A stretch of DNA of 10,797 nt from Caryophanales bacterium UBA3260. GTDB taxonomy: Bacteria; Bacillota_I; Bacilli_A; RF39; UBA660. Below the pieces are notes generated by a model. That model was not told the DNA's origin. It saw nothing but the letters and a program-made list of their open reading frames with translations, and made no database searches. Each line of letters opens with the position of its first letter. Within the stretch, counting starts at the first letter, position 1. Positions 1-7,663 of this stretch are shown piece by piece. The position numbers were made by a program, and so were the translations under genes. The DNA lies in assembly GCA_002362595.1 (NCBI GenBank), contig DEUO01000042.1:1-10797 (forward strand), read 5' to 3'.

Positions 1-331
1 CGTCTCCTTTTTCATCCTTTAATACTACCGATAAATCATTCTTATTAGCAGAACTAAAAGAAATAGAATAATATATTTTACTACTACCAGAATTAGTTAA
101 AGTAATTCCATAACTATGTTCTTTATTATCATTAAATTCTATTTCATTTCCATCAACATAATTTATTATTAAATCTCTATCATTTAATATAGTTGCAACA
201 GTTCCATCAACATGATTATCAAATTTTATATTACTAAAAATAATAGCTAATACTACTGAAGTAACAAAAACACATACTATTAAAATAATTATTAAAGGAT
301 ATTTGTTATTTTCATTAATATATTTACCCAC
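1..331 (-). CDS. Membrane-anchored protein with extracytoplasmic beta-rich domain (3' part missing)
   Basis: I do not recognise a named family. The frame opens at a GTG (positions 331-329) and stays open for 110 codons to the window edge, so the C-terminus is missing. The GTG is chosen because a purine-rich GGGGTGG sits 5 bases upstream and a good promoter lies just before it; an ATG further upstream is in another frame. Residues 1-10 are polar with two lysines. Residues 11-34 (starting YPLIIILIVCVFV) form one hydrophobic membrane segment. The rest is polar with alternating strand-like stretches such as HSYGITLTNSGSSKIYYSIS, typical of an Ig-like or DUF11-like fold displayed outside the cell. 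The inferred topology is N-in with an exposed C-terminal domain. It is a separate transcription unit from the heat-shock operon upstream. In type it resembles the small protein at 7091-7540, although no clear sequence identity is visible. Confidence 0.72.
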   Translation of the reverse strand, partial: MGKYINENNKYPLIIILIVCVFVTSVVLAIIFSNIKFDNHVDGTVATILNDRDLIINYVDGNEIEFNDNKEHSYGITLTNSGSSKIYYSISFSSANKNDLSVVLKDEKGD

Positions 332-336
332 AATAT

Positions 337-343
337 CCACCCC
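337..343 (-). promoter_or_regulatory. Ribosome binding site of the left-edge gene
   Basis: GGGGTGG on the minus strand lies 5 bases before the GTG at 331-329. It decides the start of the edge gene, because no ATG in the same frame has comparable spacing. Confidence 0.55.
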
Positions 344-355
344 ATTCTCAATATT

Positions 356-384
356 AGTATACAGTAATAGTTTTAAAAATTCAA
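356..384 (-). promoter_or_regulatory. SigmaA-type promoter for the left-edge gene
   Basis: On the minus strand, TTGAAT (384-379) and TATACT (361-356) are separated by exactly 17 bases. Each box matches the sigmaA consensus (TTGACA, TATAAT) at four or more positions. Transcription would begin near 349, leaving a leader of under 20 bases before the GTG at 331. The promoter lies directly after the dnaJ terminator, so the edge gene is probably expressed independently of the heat-shock operon. No CIRCE-like repeat is present here. Confidence 0.65.
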
Positions 385-394
385 TGTTTAGACG

Positions 395-416
395 AAAAAA
401 AGAGTTATAAACTCTT
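395..416 (-). terminator. Intrinsic terminator of the heat-shock operon, overlapping the dnaJ stop codon
   Basis: Read on the minus strand, AAGAGTT (416-410) and AACTCTT (406-400) pair perfectly around a 3-base loop, and a run of Ts follows to 395. This is a standard stem plus U-tract. The dnaJ TAA (417-415) shares its last two bases with the start of the stem, so a ribosome terminating on dnaJ would cover the hairpin. Confidence 0.8.
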
Positions 417-1545
417 ATAAATATTTCCTGAAATTTTTAAAACTAGAATCTGTTTCTAAATCAGTTTTACTAAGTTCATTAAATAACTCTTTTTGCTTTC
501 TATCAAGCTTAGTAGGTATTATTACTTCAAGCACTACATACATATCACCCTTACGATTACGTGTAGGATCTTTAACACCTTTTCCTTTTAATCTTAATTG
601 ATCACCAGGTTGACTTCCAGGATCTATTGTTAATACTACAACTCCATTTAATGTAGGAACCTCTTTCTTACATCCTAAAGTAGCTTCAGTAACTGTTAAT
701 GGTAAATCAACATAAATATCATTTTCTTTTCTTTCAAATAATGGATGATCTTTTACCCTAAATTCAATATAAATATCTCCATTAGGTCCTCCATTATATC
801 CGGCAGAACCTTTTCCTGATATTCTAAGTTGATGTCCATTATCAACACCTTCTGGTACAGTAATTTCTATCTCTTTATTCTTTACTACGTGACCTTTTCC
901 ATTACATTTACGACATACATTTTTATATGTTTTACCTTTACCTGAACAATCAGGACAAGTAGTTTCTGATTGGAATACACCAAACATTGTTCTTTGTTGA
1001 GTAATTACTCTACCTCTTCCATTACATGTAGAACAAGTTACTTCGCCACTTCCGCCTTTGCCTGAGCAATCATCACATTCTGTATCTAAGTCTATATTAA
1101 TTGTTTTCTTACATCCAAATACCGCTTCTAAGAAATCTAGATTAACTCTAACTAAAGAATCTTCTCCTTTCATAGGACGATTTTGACGACTTCCACCACG
1201 TCGTGATGACCCACCAAACATACTTCCACCAAATAAATCATCAAATATACTAGATAAATCTATATCATCAGCAGAGAATCCACCAAATCCTCCACCAAAT
1301 CCTCCTTGTGCTGCTCCTTGCGTAAATGCCTCATGACCTAATTGATCATATTGACGTTTCTTATCAGGATCAGATAAAACTGCATAAGCTTCACCTATCT
1401 CTTTAAACTTTTCCTCCGCACCAGGCTCTTTATTTATATCAGGATGATATTTCTTTGCTAACTTTCTAAAAGCACTTTTAATCTCTGCTTCACTAGCATT
1501 CTTATCTACTCCTAAAACATCATAATAATTTCTACTACTAGCCAT
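415..1545 (-). CDS. dnaJ: Chaperone protein DnaJ (Hsp40, type I)
   Basis: Cytoplasmic co-chaperone that delivers unfolded substrates to DnaK and stimulates its ATPase. At 376 residues it has the normal length for a type I DnaJ. The J domain spans about residues 6-70 with the essential HPD at 34-36 (KKYHPDIN). A Gly/Phe-rich linker follows at about 76-113. The zinc-binding region carries four CxxCxGxG motifs starting at C157, C171, C197 and C211, all with both cysteines intact. The first two motifs are separated by a shorter linker than in E. coli DnaJ. The C-terminal substrate-binding domains follow and end at a typical basic tail. The ATG shares its A with the pepF stop (TAATG), and GAGGTGA (1556-1550) inside the end of pepF is its ribosome binding site, so translation is probably coupled. 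It is the last gene of the HrcA-controlled operon. Confidence 0.98.
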   Translation of the reverse strand: MASSRNYYDVLGVDKNASEAEIKSAFRKLAKKYHPDINKEPGAEEKFKEIGEAYAVLSDPDKKRQYDQLGHEAFTQGAAQGGFGGGFGGFSADDIDLSSIFDDLFGGSMFGGSSRRGGSRQNRPMKGEDSLVRVNLDFLEAVFGCKKTINIDLDTECDDCSGKGGSGEVTCSTCNGRGRVITQQRTMFGVFQSETTCPDCSGKGKTYKNVCRKCNGKGHVVKNKEIEITVPEGVDNGHQLRISGKGSAGYNGGPNGDIYIEFRVKDHPLFERKENDIYVDLPLTVTEATLGCKKEVPTLNGVVVLTIDPGSQPGDQLRLKGKGVKDPTRNRKGDMYVVLEVIIPTKLDRKQKELFNELSKTDLETDSSFKNFRKYL

Positions 1546-3350
1546 TATTTCACCTCATTTTCATTAAGTATTTCATAATATTTATCAATTAATGAATCAA
1601 AATATTTAATTGCATTTTCATATACAGAAATATCTTCTAAATCAATTCCTAAAATATCAAAAGCTTCTTTAGGCCATTTATCAGAACCTGCACACAAAAA
1701 TTTTATATAACTATCTAACATCTTTTTATCACCAGCTAAAATCTTAGCTGCTACATTTGAAGCAACACTTATACAAATAGAATAACTATAAAGATAAAAA
1801 TGCATATAATAATGACTTCTAGTTATCCAATTATTACAAACATATTTATCCATCTTTACAGCTGGGCCATAGAATTTCTTCAAAGATGATTTAGCTTTCT
1901 TATTCATAAATTCTTTAGTAATCATTCCACCATTATGAACTTCTTTATACATTTCTTGTTCTATTTTACCTTCTCTTACAGCGTCAAATAAATTATTAGC
2001 AATAACTCCCATAATATTTGCAAGTCCTGCAAGTTTTTCTTCTTTAGTCTCACCATGATTTGCTAAGTAATTAGAAAGTAAACATTCATTAGTCAGAGAA
2101 GCTACTTCTGCAACAATAGAAGAAGGAAAACGATATTGATACGGATTATTATCATTTACAAATTGATGATGAACATTATGCCCACTTTCATGAGCTATTG
2201 TTGATACAGAATCTAAATTATAATTATAACTCATTAATATTCTAGAATCTTGTAATATTGTTGAAAAAGAATAACCACCACTACATTTGCCTTTATATTG
2301 GCAATAATCAATATAATGATTATTAATAACTTTATCAAACTTTTCTAAATAAGTTTCTCCAAGTGGTTTTAATGATTCGCGTACTAATTTTTGTGCATCA
2401 GGAATACTATATTCTTTTTCTGATTTAGCCATCTCTAAATACAAATCATACCTATGCATTATATCTAAACCTAATACTTCTTTCTTTAAATCATAATACC
2501 TATGTAAAGTATCATAACCAGATAGAGTAGCTTTAACCAAATTCTTAAATACTTTATCACTTAAATTTAAATCAAACAACTTACTATTCCATGAATCCTT
2601 ATAATGACGTATCTTAGCTATAGTATCATTCATTGCAACATAACTATTTAAATACATTGCACTACTATCTGCATATTCCATTAACTTCTTATTAAACAAG
2701 TTATAAACCTTTTTTCTTATATTTACATCTTTATTACGCATTAAAGAACGAAAGTTATTAGGAGAAATAGTTACAATACTACCATCTTCTAATTTAATAT
2801 GTCCATAATTGTGTTCTTTATTTAATAATGTAGAAGACATATCATCAAAATGATTCATAGCATCCGTTAACTGACTTACGATAACTTCTTCATTCTCTTC
2901 TAAAATATGTTCTTTCTCTCTATAAGTACTATCTAAATCAGCTTTAAACTCCTCTAACTTAGTATTAGAAACAAATAACTTATCATATTCTTCTCTACTC
3001 AAATGTAATAATTCAGGAGCAAAGAAACTAGTATTAGTTGTTATAATAGTATTTAACTGTTCTGTTCTATTTTTTCTTTCCATATTCTTAGAAATACCAA
3101 GTTCTTGATCGTTAATTAAGTACGCATAAACATATAAATCTTCCCATAAAGCAATACATTCTATTTGTTTTTTCAAATATTCATATAATTTATTTGCATC
3201 TTTAGTACAACCAACATATTTCTTTAATTCTAAAGCTAATTCTTTCGTCTTTTTATAGCTTTCTTCAAATTCTATATCATTTTTAAAAAATGGAGTTAAA
3301 TCCCACTTAAATTCTTCAGGAACTTCATTTCTATTATTATATTTTTGCAT
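1545..3350 (-). CDS. pepF: Oligoendopeptidase F (M3B family zinc metallopeptidase)
   Basis: Cytoplasmic zinc endopeptidase that cleaves short to medium peptides rather than folded proteins. The zinc site is visible: HESGH at residues 387-391 ([12 protein letters not shown]), with the family's third ligand glutamate at about 415 in AEVASLTNE. The N-terminal [14 protein letters not shown] is a classic PepF opening. The length of 601 residues is usual for the family. I place the start at the ATG at 3350. An in-frame ATG at 3362 exists, but it would put the strong GGAGG (3360-3356) inside the gene, and the GGAGG is only correctly placed for the 3350 start. The gene sits between dnaK and dnaJ, 63 bases after dnaK, and overlaps dnaJ by one base. 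No promoter of its own is visible, so it should be co-transcribed under HrcA control. That position departs from the usual hrcA-grpE-dnaK-dnaJ order. Confidence 0.95.
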   Translation of the reverse strand: MQKYNNRNEVPEEFKWDLTPFFKNDIEFEESYKKTKELALELKKYVGCTKDANKLYEYLKKQIECIALWEDLYVYAYLINDQELGISKNMERKNRTEQLNTIITTNTSFFAPELLHLSREEYDKLFVSNTKLEEFKADLDSTYREKEHILEENEEVIVSQLTDAMNHFDDMSSTLLNKEHNYGHIKLEDGSIVTISPNNFRSLMRNKDVNIRKKVYNLFNKKLMEYADSSAMYLNSYVAMNDTIAKIRHYKDSWNSKLFDLNLSDKVFKNLVKATLSGYDTLHRYYDLKKEVLGLDIMHRYDLYLEMAKSEKEYSIPDAQKLVRESLKPLGETYLEKFDKVINNHYIDYCQYKGKCSGGYSFSTILQDSRILMSYNYNLDSVSTIAHESGHNVHHQFVNDNNPYQYRFPSSIVAEVASLTNECLLSNYLANHGETKEEKLAGLANIMGVIANNLFDAVREGKIEQEMYKEVHNGGMITKEFMNKKAKSSLKKFYGPAVKMDKYVCNNWITRSHYYMHFYLYSYSICISVASNVAAKILAGDKKMLDSYIKFLCAGSDKWPKEAFDILGIDLEDISVYENAIKYFDSLIDKYYEILNENEVK

Positions 3351-3355
3351 AAGAT

Positions 3356-3360
3356 CCTCC
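3356..3360 (-). promoter_or_regulatory. Ribosome binding site fixing the pepF start
   Basis: GGAGG on the minus strand, 5 bases before the ATG at 3350. It shows that the in-frame ATG at 3362, which lies upstream of and overlaps this site, is not the true start. Confidence 0.75.
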
Positions 3361-3370
3361 ATATATCGGC

Positions 3371-3398
3371 TAAAAGTTCTAGTCGCCTAGAACTTTTA
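3371..3398 (-). terminator. Perfect 12-bp stem-loop between dnaK and pepF (possible leaky terminator or mRNA-stability hairpin)
   Basis: TAAAAGTTCTAG (minus strand 3398-3387) pairs perfectly with CTAGAACTTTTA (3382-3371) around a 4-base loop. It begins 15 bases after the dnaK stop and ends about 10 bases before the pepF ribosome binding site. The four Us at the base of the 3' arm could act as a short U-tract, but no further Us follow. Full termination is therefore unlikely, and because no promoter is visible after it, pepF and dnaJ depend on read-through. It may lower pepF-dnaJ expression relative to dnaK, or protect the 3' end of a processed dnaK message. The structure is seen in the sequence; the role is inferred. 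Confidence 0.6.
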
Positions 3399-3413
3399 CC
3401 TACTCTATTTAAA

Positions 3414-5261
<1,848 letters not shown>

Positions 5262-5274
5262 CTATTATTTTTAT

Positions 5275-5913
5275 TTATTTGCTAACTTTTACCATAGCAT
5301 GTCTAATAACTTTACCTTTATAAGTATAACCCTTTTGTAATACATCTACTACAATATTAGGTTCCATTCCTTCTACTTCTTCAAGCATTACAGCTTCCAT
5401 AGTATTAGGATCAAAAGGTTTGTTTAATGAGTCCATTGCAATAACTTCATAACCTTGCAATGTATTATTTAAATTTCCATAGATCATTTTAAATCCACTT
5501 AAGAATTTACTTACCTCATCTTCTAAATTAGTATCGTCCATTCCTATAGCTCTTTCAAAATTATCTACGATAGGAAGTAATCTTTTAATCAAATCTTCTC
5601 CTTCATATTTCAAAAGATTTGTTTTTTCTTCTTCCATTCTTCTACGCATATTCTGCATCTCTGCGTTAACTCTTAAAAATTTATCTTTAAGTTGGGCATT
5701 TTCTTCTTGAAGTTTCTTCTTTTCTAAATCTTCTTTCTTCTTGAAAATCCCTTTCTTTTCTTCTTTTTTAGGAGCTTCCTGTTGATTACTATTTTCTTTA
5801 TCAACAGCCTCCTCATTTACAGAATTTTCTTGAGCTTTCATTTCTTCTTTTACTTCTTCGCTTATCTTATCACTAACTTCTTCATTAGTAACATTTGTTT
5901 TTTCTTCTTGCAT
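5275..5913 (-). CDS. grpE: Nucleotide exchange factor GrpE
   Basis: Dimeric cytoplasmic co-chaperone that releases ADP from DnaK and often acts as a thermosensor. It has 212 residues. The first 60 or so are low-complexity and rich in Glu and Lys. A long charged coiled coil spans about 62-100 (EDLEKKKLQEENAQLKDKFL and onward), then the helix LIKRLLPIVDNFERAI (108-123), and a beta wing with the signature region PFDPNTMEAVM (166-176) and GYTYKGKVIRHAMVKV (195-210). Two signature positions differ from the commonest form: Met where His is usual before EAV, and His where Pro is usual in IRPAMV. Both are conservative enough that function should be retained. The start is supported by a weak purine stretch (AAAAGAGATG). 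It lies 57 bases after hrcA and 28 before dnaK. Confidence 0.97.
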   Translation of the reverse strand: MQEEKTNVTNEEVSDKISEEVKEEMKAQENSVNEEAVDKENSNQQEAPKKEEKKGIFKKKEDLEKKKLQEENAQLKDKFLRVNAEMQNMRRRMEEEKTNLLKYEGEDLIKRLLPIVDNFERAIGMDDTNLEDEVSKFLSGFKMIYGNLNNTLQGYEVIAMDSLNKPFDPNTMEAVMLEEVEGMEPNIVVDVLQKGYTYKGKVIRHAMVKVSK

Positions 5914-5970
5914 AATTCATCTCTTTTCTATATCTAGAATTTATAATAAATCAAAAATTATTTACATAAA

Positions 5971-6969
5971 TTATTTTTCACAATCACTTATTTCTTTATT
6001 TAAATACTCGAGTAAACCAATAACTCTATCATATTGCATCCTCTTAGGACCTACAATAGCAATAGTACCTTCTTCACCATTTATATTATATTTACTCTTT
6101 ATTATTGTGACATTAGGATCAAAATCAGATTCTTCACCTATATAAACATTAACTCCTTCGCCATTTTCTTCGATTTTTCTAACCAAAGATTCATCTTCAA
6201 ACTTACCAATAATCTTCTTAATTTCATCTATATTATCATATTCAGGTTGTTTTAAAATATTAGACTTTCCACTAAAAAAAACATTTTGATTATTATGTGC
6301 AAAATTACTAAATGCATCATAAAATATTCCATATACAGTTTCATACTGTTTTATTGTCTTACTTATAATAGGTTTTACATCAAACTCTAATCTTTGACTT
6401 ACTTCATCAATTGGTGTTCCTATTAACATCTTATTTATTATTTCACAAGTCTTAACCAACTCTTCAACAAATATATTATCTGGTAATTTAAATTTCTTAT
6501 TTTCTACTATTCCTTTGTTAGTACAAACCAAGGCGATTACTTGATTATTATCAACAGGAATAATGCTTACTTGTTGTAAATTATTATCACTTGAACTTTT
6601 ACCTAACACAACACTAGTATAATTGGTTAATTCAGCAATAATTTCCATACACTTCGTTATAGCATCATTAATCTGTAAAGTCTGGTTATGAAATATTGTC
6701 TGTAACTTCAACATATCTTCACCATTTAACTCTTTAGGTTTCATCAAATTAGAAACATAATACTTATATCCTTTTTCTGAAGGAATACGACCACTAGAAA
6801 TATGATTTTTCTCTAAATATCCCATTTTCTCTAATATAGCCATTTCATTTCTAATTGTTGCAGAAGACAACTTAAATTTCTTACATAACGCTTGACTTCC
6901 AACAGGCTTAACTGTTTTGATATAAGATTCTACTATCTCTTTAAGTAGTTTACTTTGTCTTTCATCCAT
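5971..6969 (-). CDS. hrcA: Heat-inducible transcription repressor HrcA
   Basis: Represses class I heat-shock genes by binding CIRCE inverted repeats; in known systems the GroE chaperonin keeps it active, so titration of GroE by misfolded proteins derepresses the operon. The 332 residues are close to the usual length. The N-terminal winged helix covers about 1-72, with KPVGSQALCKKFKLSSATIR (21-40), then NEMAILEKMGYLEKN, and the family hallmark SGRIPSEKGYKYYV (59-72). The remainder is the GAF-like and dimerisation region. Its ATG lies 13 bases downstream of a CIRCE element and is preceded by GGTGAT (6978-6973), the 3' part of a Shine-Dalgarno. As the first gene of the operon it is autoregulated. 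No groE operon is in the window, so whether it shares this control cannot be seen. Confidence 0.98.
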   Translation of the reverse strand: MDERQSKLLKEIVESYIKTVKPVGSQALCKKFKLSSATIRNEMAILEKMGYLEKNHISSGRIPSEKGYKYYVSNLMKPKELNGEDMLKLQTIFHNQTLQINDAITKCMEIIAELTNYTSVVLGKSSSDNNLQQVSIIPVDNNQVIALVCTNKGIVENKKFKLPDNIFVEELVKTCEIINKMLIGTPIDEVSQRLEFDVKPIISKTIKQYETVYGIFYDAFSNFAHNNQNVFFSGKSNILKQPEYDNIDEIKKIIGKFEDESLVRKIEENGEGVNVYIGEESDFDPNVTIIKSKYNINGEEGTIAIVGPKRMQYDRVIGLLEYLNKEISDCEK

Positions 6970-6982
6970 AACATCACCATCA

Positions 6983-7009
6983 TTAGCACTATTATCTTTT
7001 CAGTGCTAA
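6983..7009 (-). promoter_or_regulatory. CIRCE operator 1 (HrcA binding site)
   Basis: The inverted repeat TTAGCACT-N11-AGTGCTAA matches the CIRCE consensus TTAGCACTC-N9-GAGTGCTAA at 16 of 18 arm positions. Only the innermost base of each arm differs (A and C in place of C and G). It covers the predicted start of transcription and the leader of hrcA, the classical position for repression. CIRCE function is established for HrcA regulons; here it is inferred from the sequence and from hrcA lying next to it. Confidence 0.93.
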
Positions 7010-7013
7010 ATAA

Positions 7014-7041
7014 ATTATACCATTTTATTAGCAGATGTCAA
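7014..7041 (-). promoter_or_regulatory. SigmaA promoter of the hrcA-grpE-dnaK-pepF-dnaJ operon
   Basis: On the minus strand, a perfect TTGACA (7041-7036) is followed by a 16-base spacer and a perfect TATAAT (7019-7014). A TGG immediately before the -10 gives an extended -10 (TGnTATAAT). Transcription would start near 7007, inside CIRCE 1, with a leader of about 38 bases. Such a strong promoter under a repressor is the expected design of a class I heat-shock operon. Confidence 0.92.
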
Positions 7042-7055
7042 TACATGAGTGCTAA
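7028..7055 (-). promoter_or_regulatory. CIRCE operator 2, degenerate, overlapping the -35 box
   Basis: On the minus strand the upstream arm TTAGCACTC (7055-7047) is a perfect CIRCE half-site. The downstream arm (ATCTGCTAA, 7036-7028) keeps only TGCTAA, and the spacing is one base longer than the standard N9. The element spans the whole -35 box. It could be a second, weaker HrcA site giving tighter repression, or the decayed remains of one. Some HrcA-regulated promoters in other bacteria carry two CIRCE copies. Confidence 0.7.
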
Positions 7056-7060
7056 ATAAT

Positions 7061-7085
7061 AAAAAAAAGACATAATTCGTCTTTT
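7061..7085 (-). terminator. Intrinsic terminator of the small membrane-protein gene
   Basis: On the minus strand, AAAAGAC (7085-7079) pairs with GTCTTTT (7071-7065) around a 7-base loop, and the T-run continues to 7061. It begins 5 bases after the TAA at 7093-7091. It separates this gene from the heat-shock promoter just beyond. Confidence 0.8.
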
Positions 7086-7090
7086 CCTAA

Positions 7091-7540
7091 TTATCTATAA
7101 ATTGGTGTAGCATTTAACTTACAAGAAAACTTACCTTCACCATCATATAAAGATGATTTAATTAAAGTTACCTTTAAATTAGCTTTAACCTTACTACCAG
7201 CTTTAATTAATTCAGGAGTACTATTAGTAATAACATAATACTCACTATTAAATTCATCTTTAACACATTCCATAACTAAACTTTCATCATATCTACTATT
7301 ATTCACTAACTCATACTCTAACACAGAACTATCTCCTACATTCTTTAAATAGTTAGTAGAAAAACTAATATTATCTTTATCTATTACTTCATTAGAAATA
7401 TCTTTTCCATCTAACTTAACATTAACTAATTCTATATTACTATCTCCATCAATAATTCCATTATTAATAATTACCCAAACAAACACAGGTCCAAATAAAG
7501 TAAAAAAAGGTATCTTAATAAATAATAAAAACTTAGACAT
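7091..7540 (-). CDS. Small membrane-anchored protein with Ig-like extracytoplasmic domain
   Basis: Function not recognised. It has 149 residues. Residues 1-9 are short and weakly basic. Residues 5-29 (starting LLFIKIPFFTLFGPVFVWVI) form a hydrophobic segment with no clear cleavage site, so it is probably a membrane anchor. The remainder (about 33-149) alternates strand-like stretches: NIELVNVKLDG, VLEYELVNNS, and a final block STPELIKAGSKVKANLKVTL leading to FSCKLNATPI. This is the pattern of an Ig-like/CARDB/DUF11-type beta sandwich found in surface proteins of gut Bacillota. Two cysteines, C92 and C140, could form a disulfide. The start is fixed by GGGGG (7552-7548) 7 bases upstream. It has its own promoter and terminator and is therefore a single-gene unit. 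The confidence given is for a real gene; the fold is less certain. Confidence 0.85.
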   Translation of the reverse strand: MSKFLLFIKIPFFTLFGPVFVWVIINNGIIDGDSNIELVNVKLDGKDISNEVIDKDNISFSTNYLKNVGDSSVLEYELVNNSRYDESLVMECVKDEFNSEYYVITNSTPELIKAGSKVKANLKVTLIKSSLYDGEGKFSCKLNATPIYR

Positions 7541-7547
7541 AAATATT

Positions 7548-7552
7548 CCCCC
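7548..7552 (-). promoter_or_regulatory. Ribosome binding site of the small membrane-protein gene
   Basis: GGGGG followed by AA on the minus strand, 7 bases before the ATG at 7540-7538. It supports this start. Confidence 0.6.
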
Positions 7553-7568
7553 AAAATTAATGAATACT

Positions 7569-7597
7569 ATAATACCATTATTCCTTAAAATAGTAAA
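7569..7597 (-). promoter_or_regulatory. Probable promoter of the small membrane-protein gene
   Basis: On the minus strand, TTTACT (7597-7592) and TATTAT (7574-7569) are separated by 17 bases. The -35 is weak (4 of 6), but a TGG before the -10 gives an extended -10. It lies between the preceding terminator and the ribosome binding site, with a predicted leader of about 22 bases. An overlapping TATAGT (7571-7566) is an alternative -10. Confidence 0.5.
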
Positions 7598-7612
7598 ATT
7601 TATGTACTACAT

Positions 7613-7643
7613 AAAAAAACTTAGTAAATTTTTACTAAGTTTT
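7613..7643 (-). terminator. Intrinsic terminator of the GH3 protein gene
   Basis: A perfect 13-base inverted repeat (AAAACTTAGTAAA at 7616-7628 and its complement at 7631-7643) leaves a nominal 2-base loop, so in practice about 12 pairs with a slightly opened loop. On the minus strand the T-run covers 7619-7613. It starts 20 bases after the TAG of the GH3 gene. The 123-base gap 7541-7663 holds only this terminator plus the promoter and ribosome binding site of the next gene. Confidence 0.85.
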
Positions 7644-7663
7644 AAATACAAAAACATATTAAT

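Noticed and set aside
166..176. GrpE substitutions (in PFDPNTMEAVM and IRHAMV) as a sign of a defective protein
   Set aside because: Residue numbers refer to GrpE. The changes are mild, the rest of the fold is intact and the gene is in a full operon, so I regard them as lineage variation.
5914..5970. Possible processing hairpin between hrcA and grpE (TTCTA-GATA-TAGAA)
   Set aside because: Only five AT-rich pairs. B. subtilis processes its message in this region, but this stem is too weak to claim.
6034..6255. Plus-strand open frame of 73 codons
   Set aside because: Lies wholly inside hrcA on the opposite strand; the Phe/Ile/Tyr-rich translation is what antisense AT-rich coding DNA gives.
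7616..7643. Inverted repeat as a mobile-element end or operator
   Set aside because: It follows directly after a stop codon with a T-run on the transcribed strand, which a terminator explains fully; no transposase or direct repeat is nearby.
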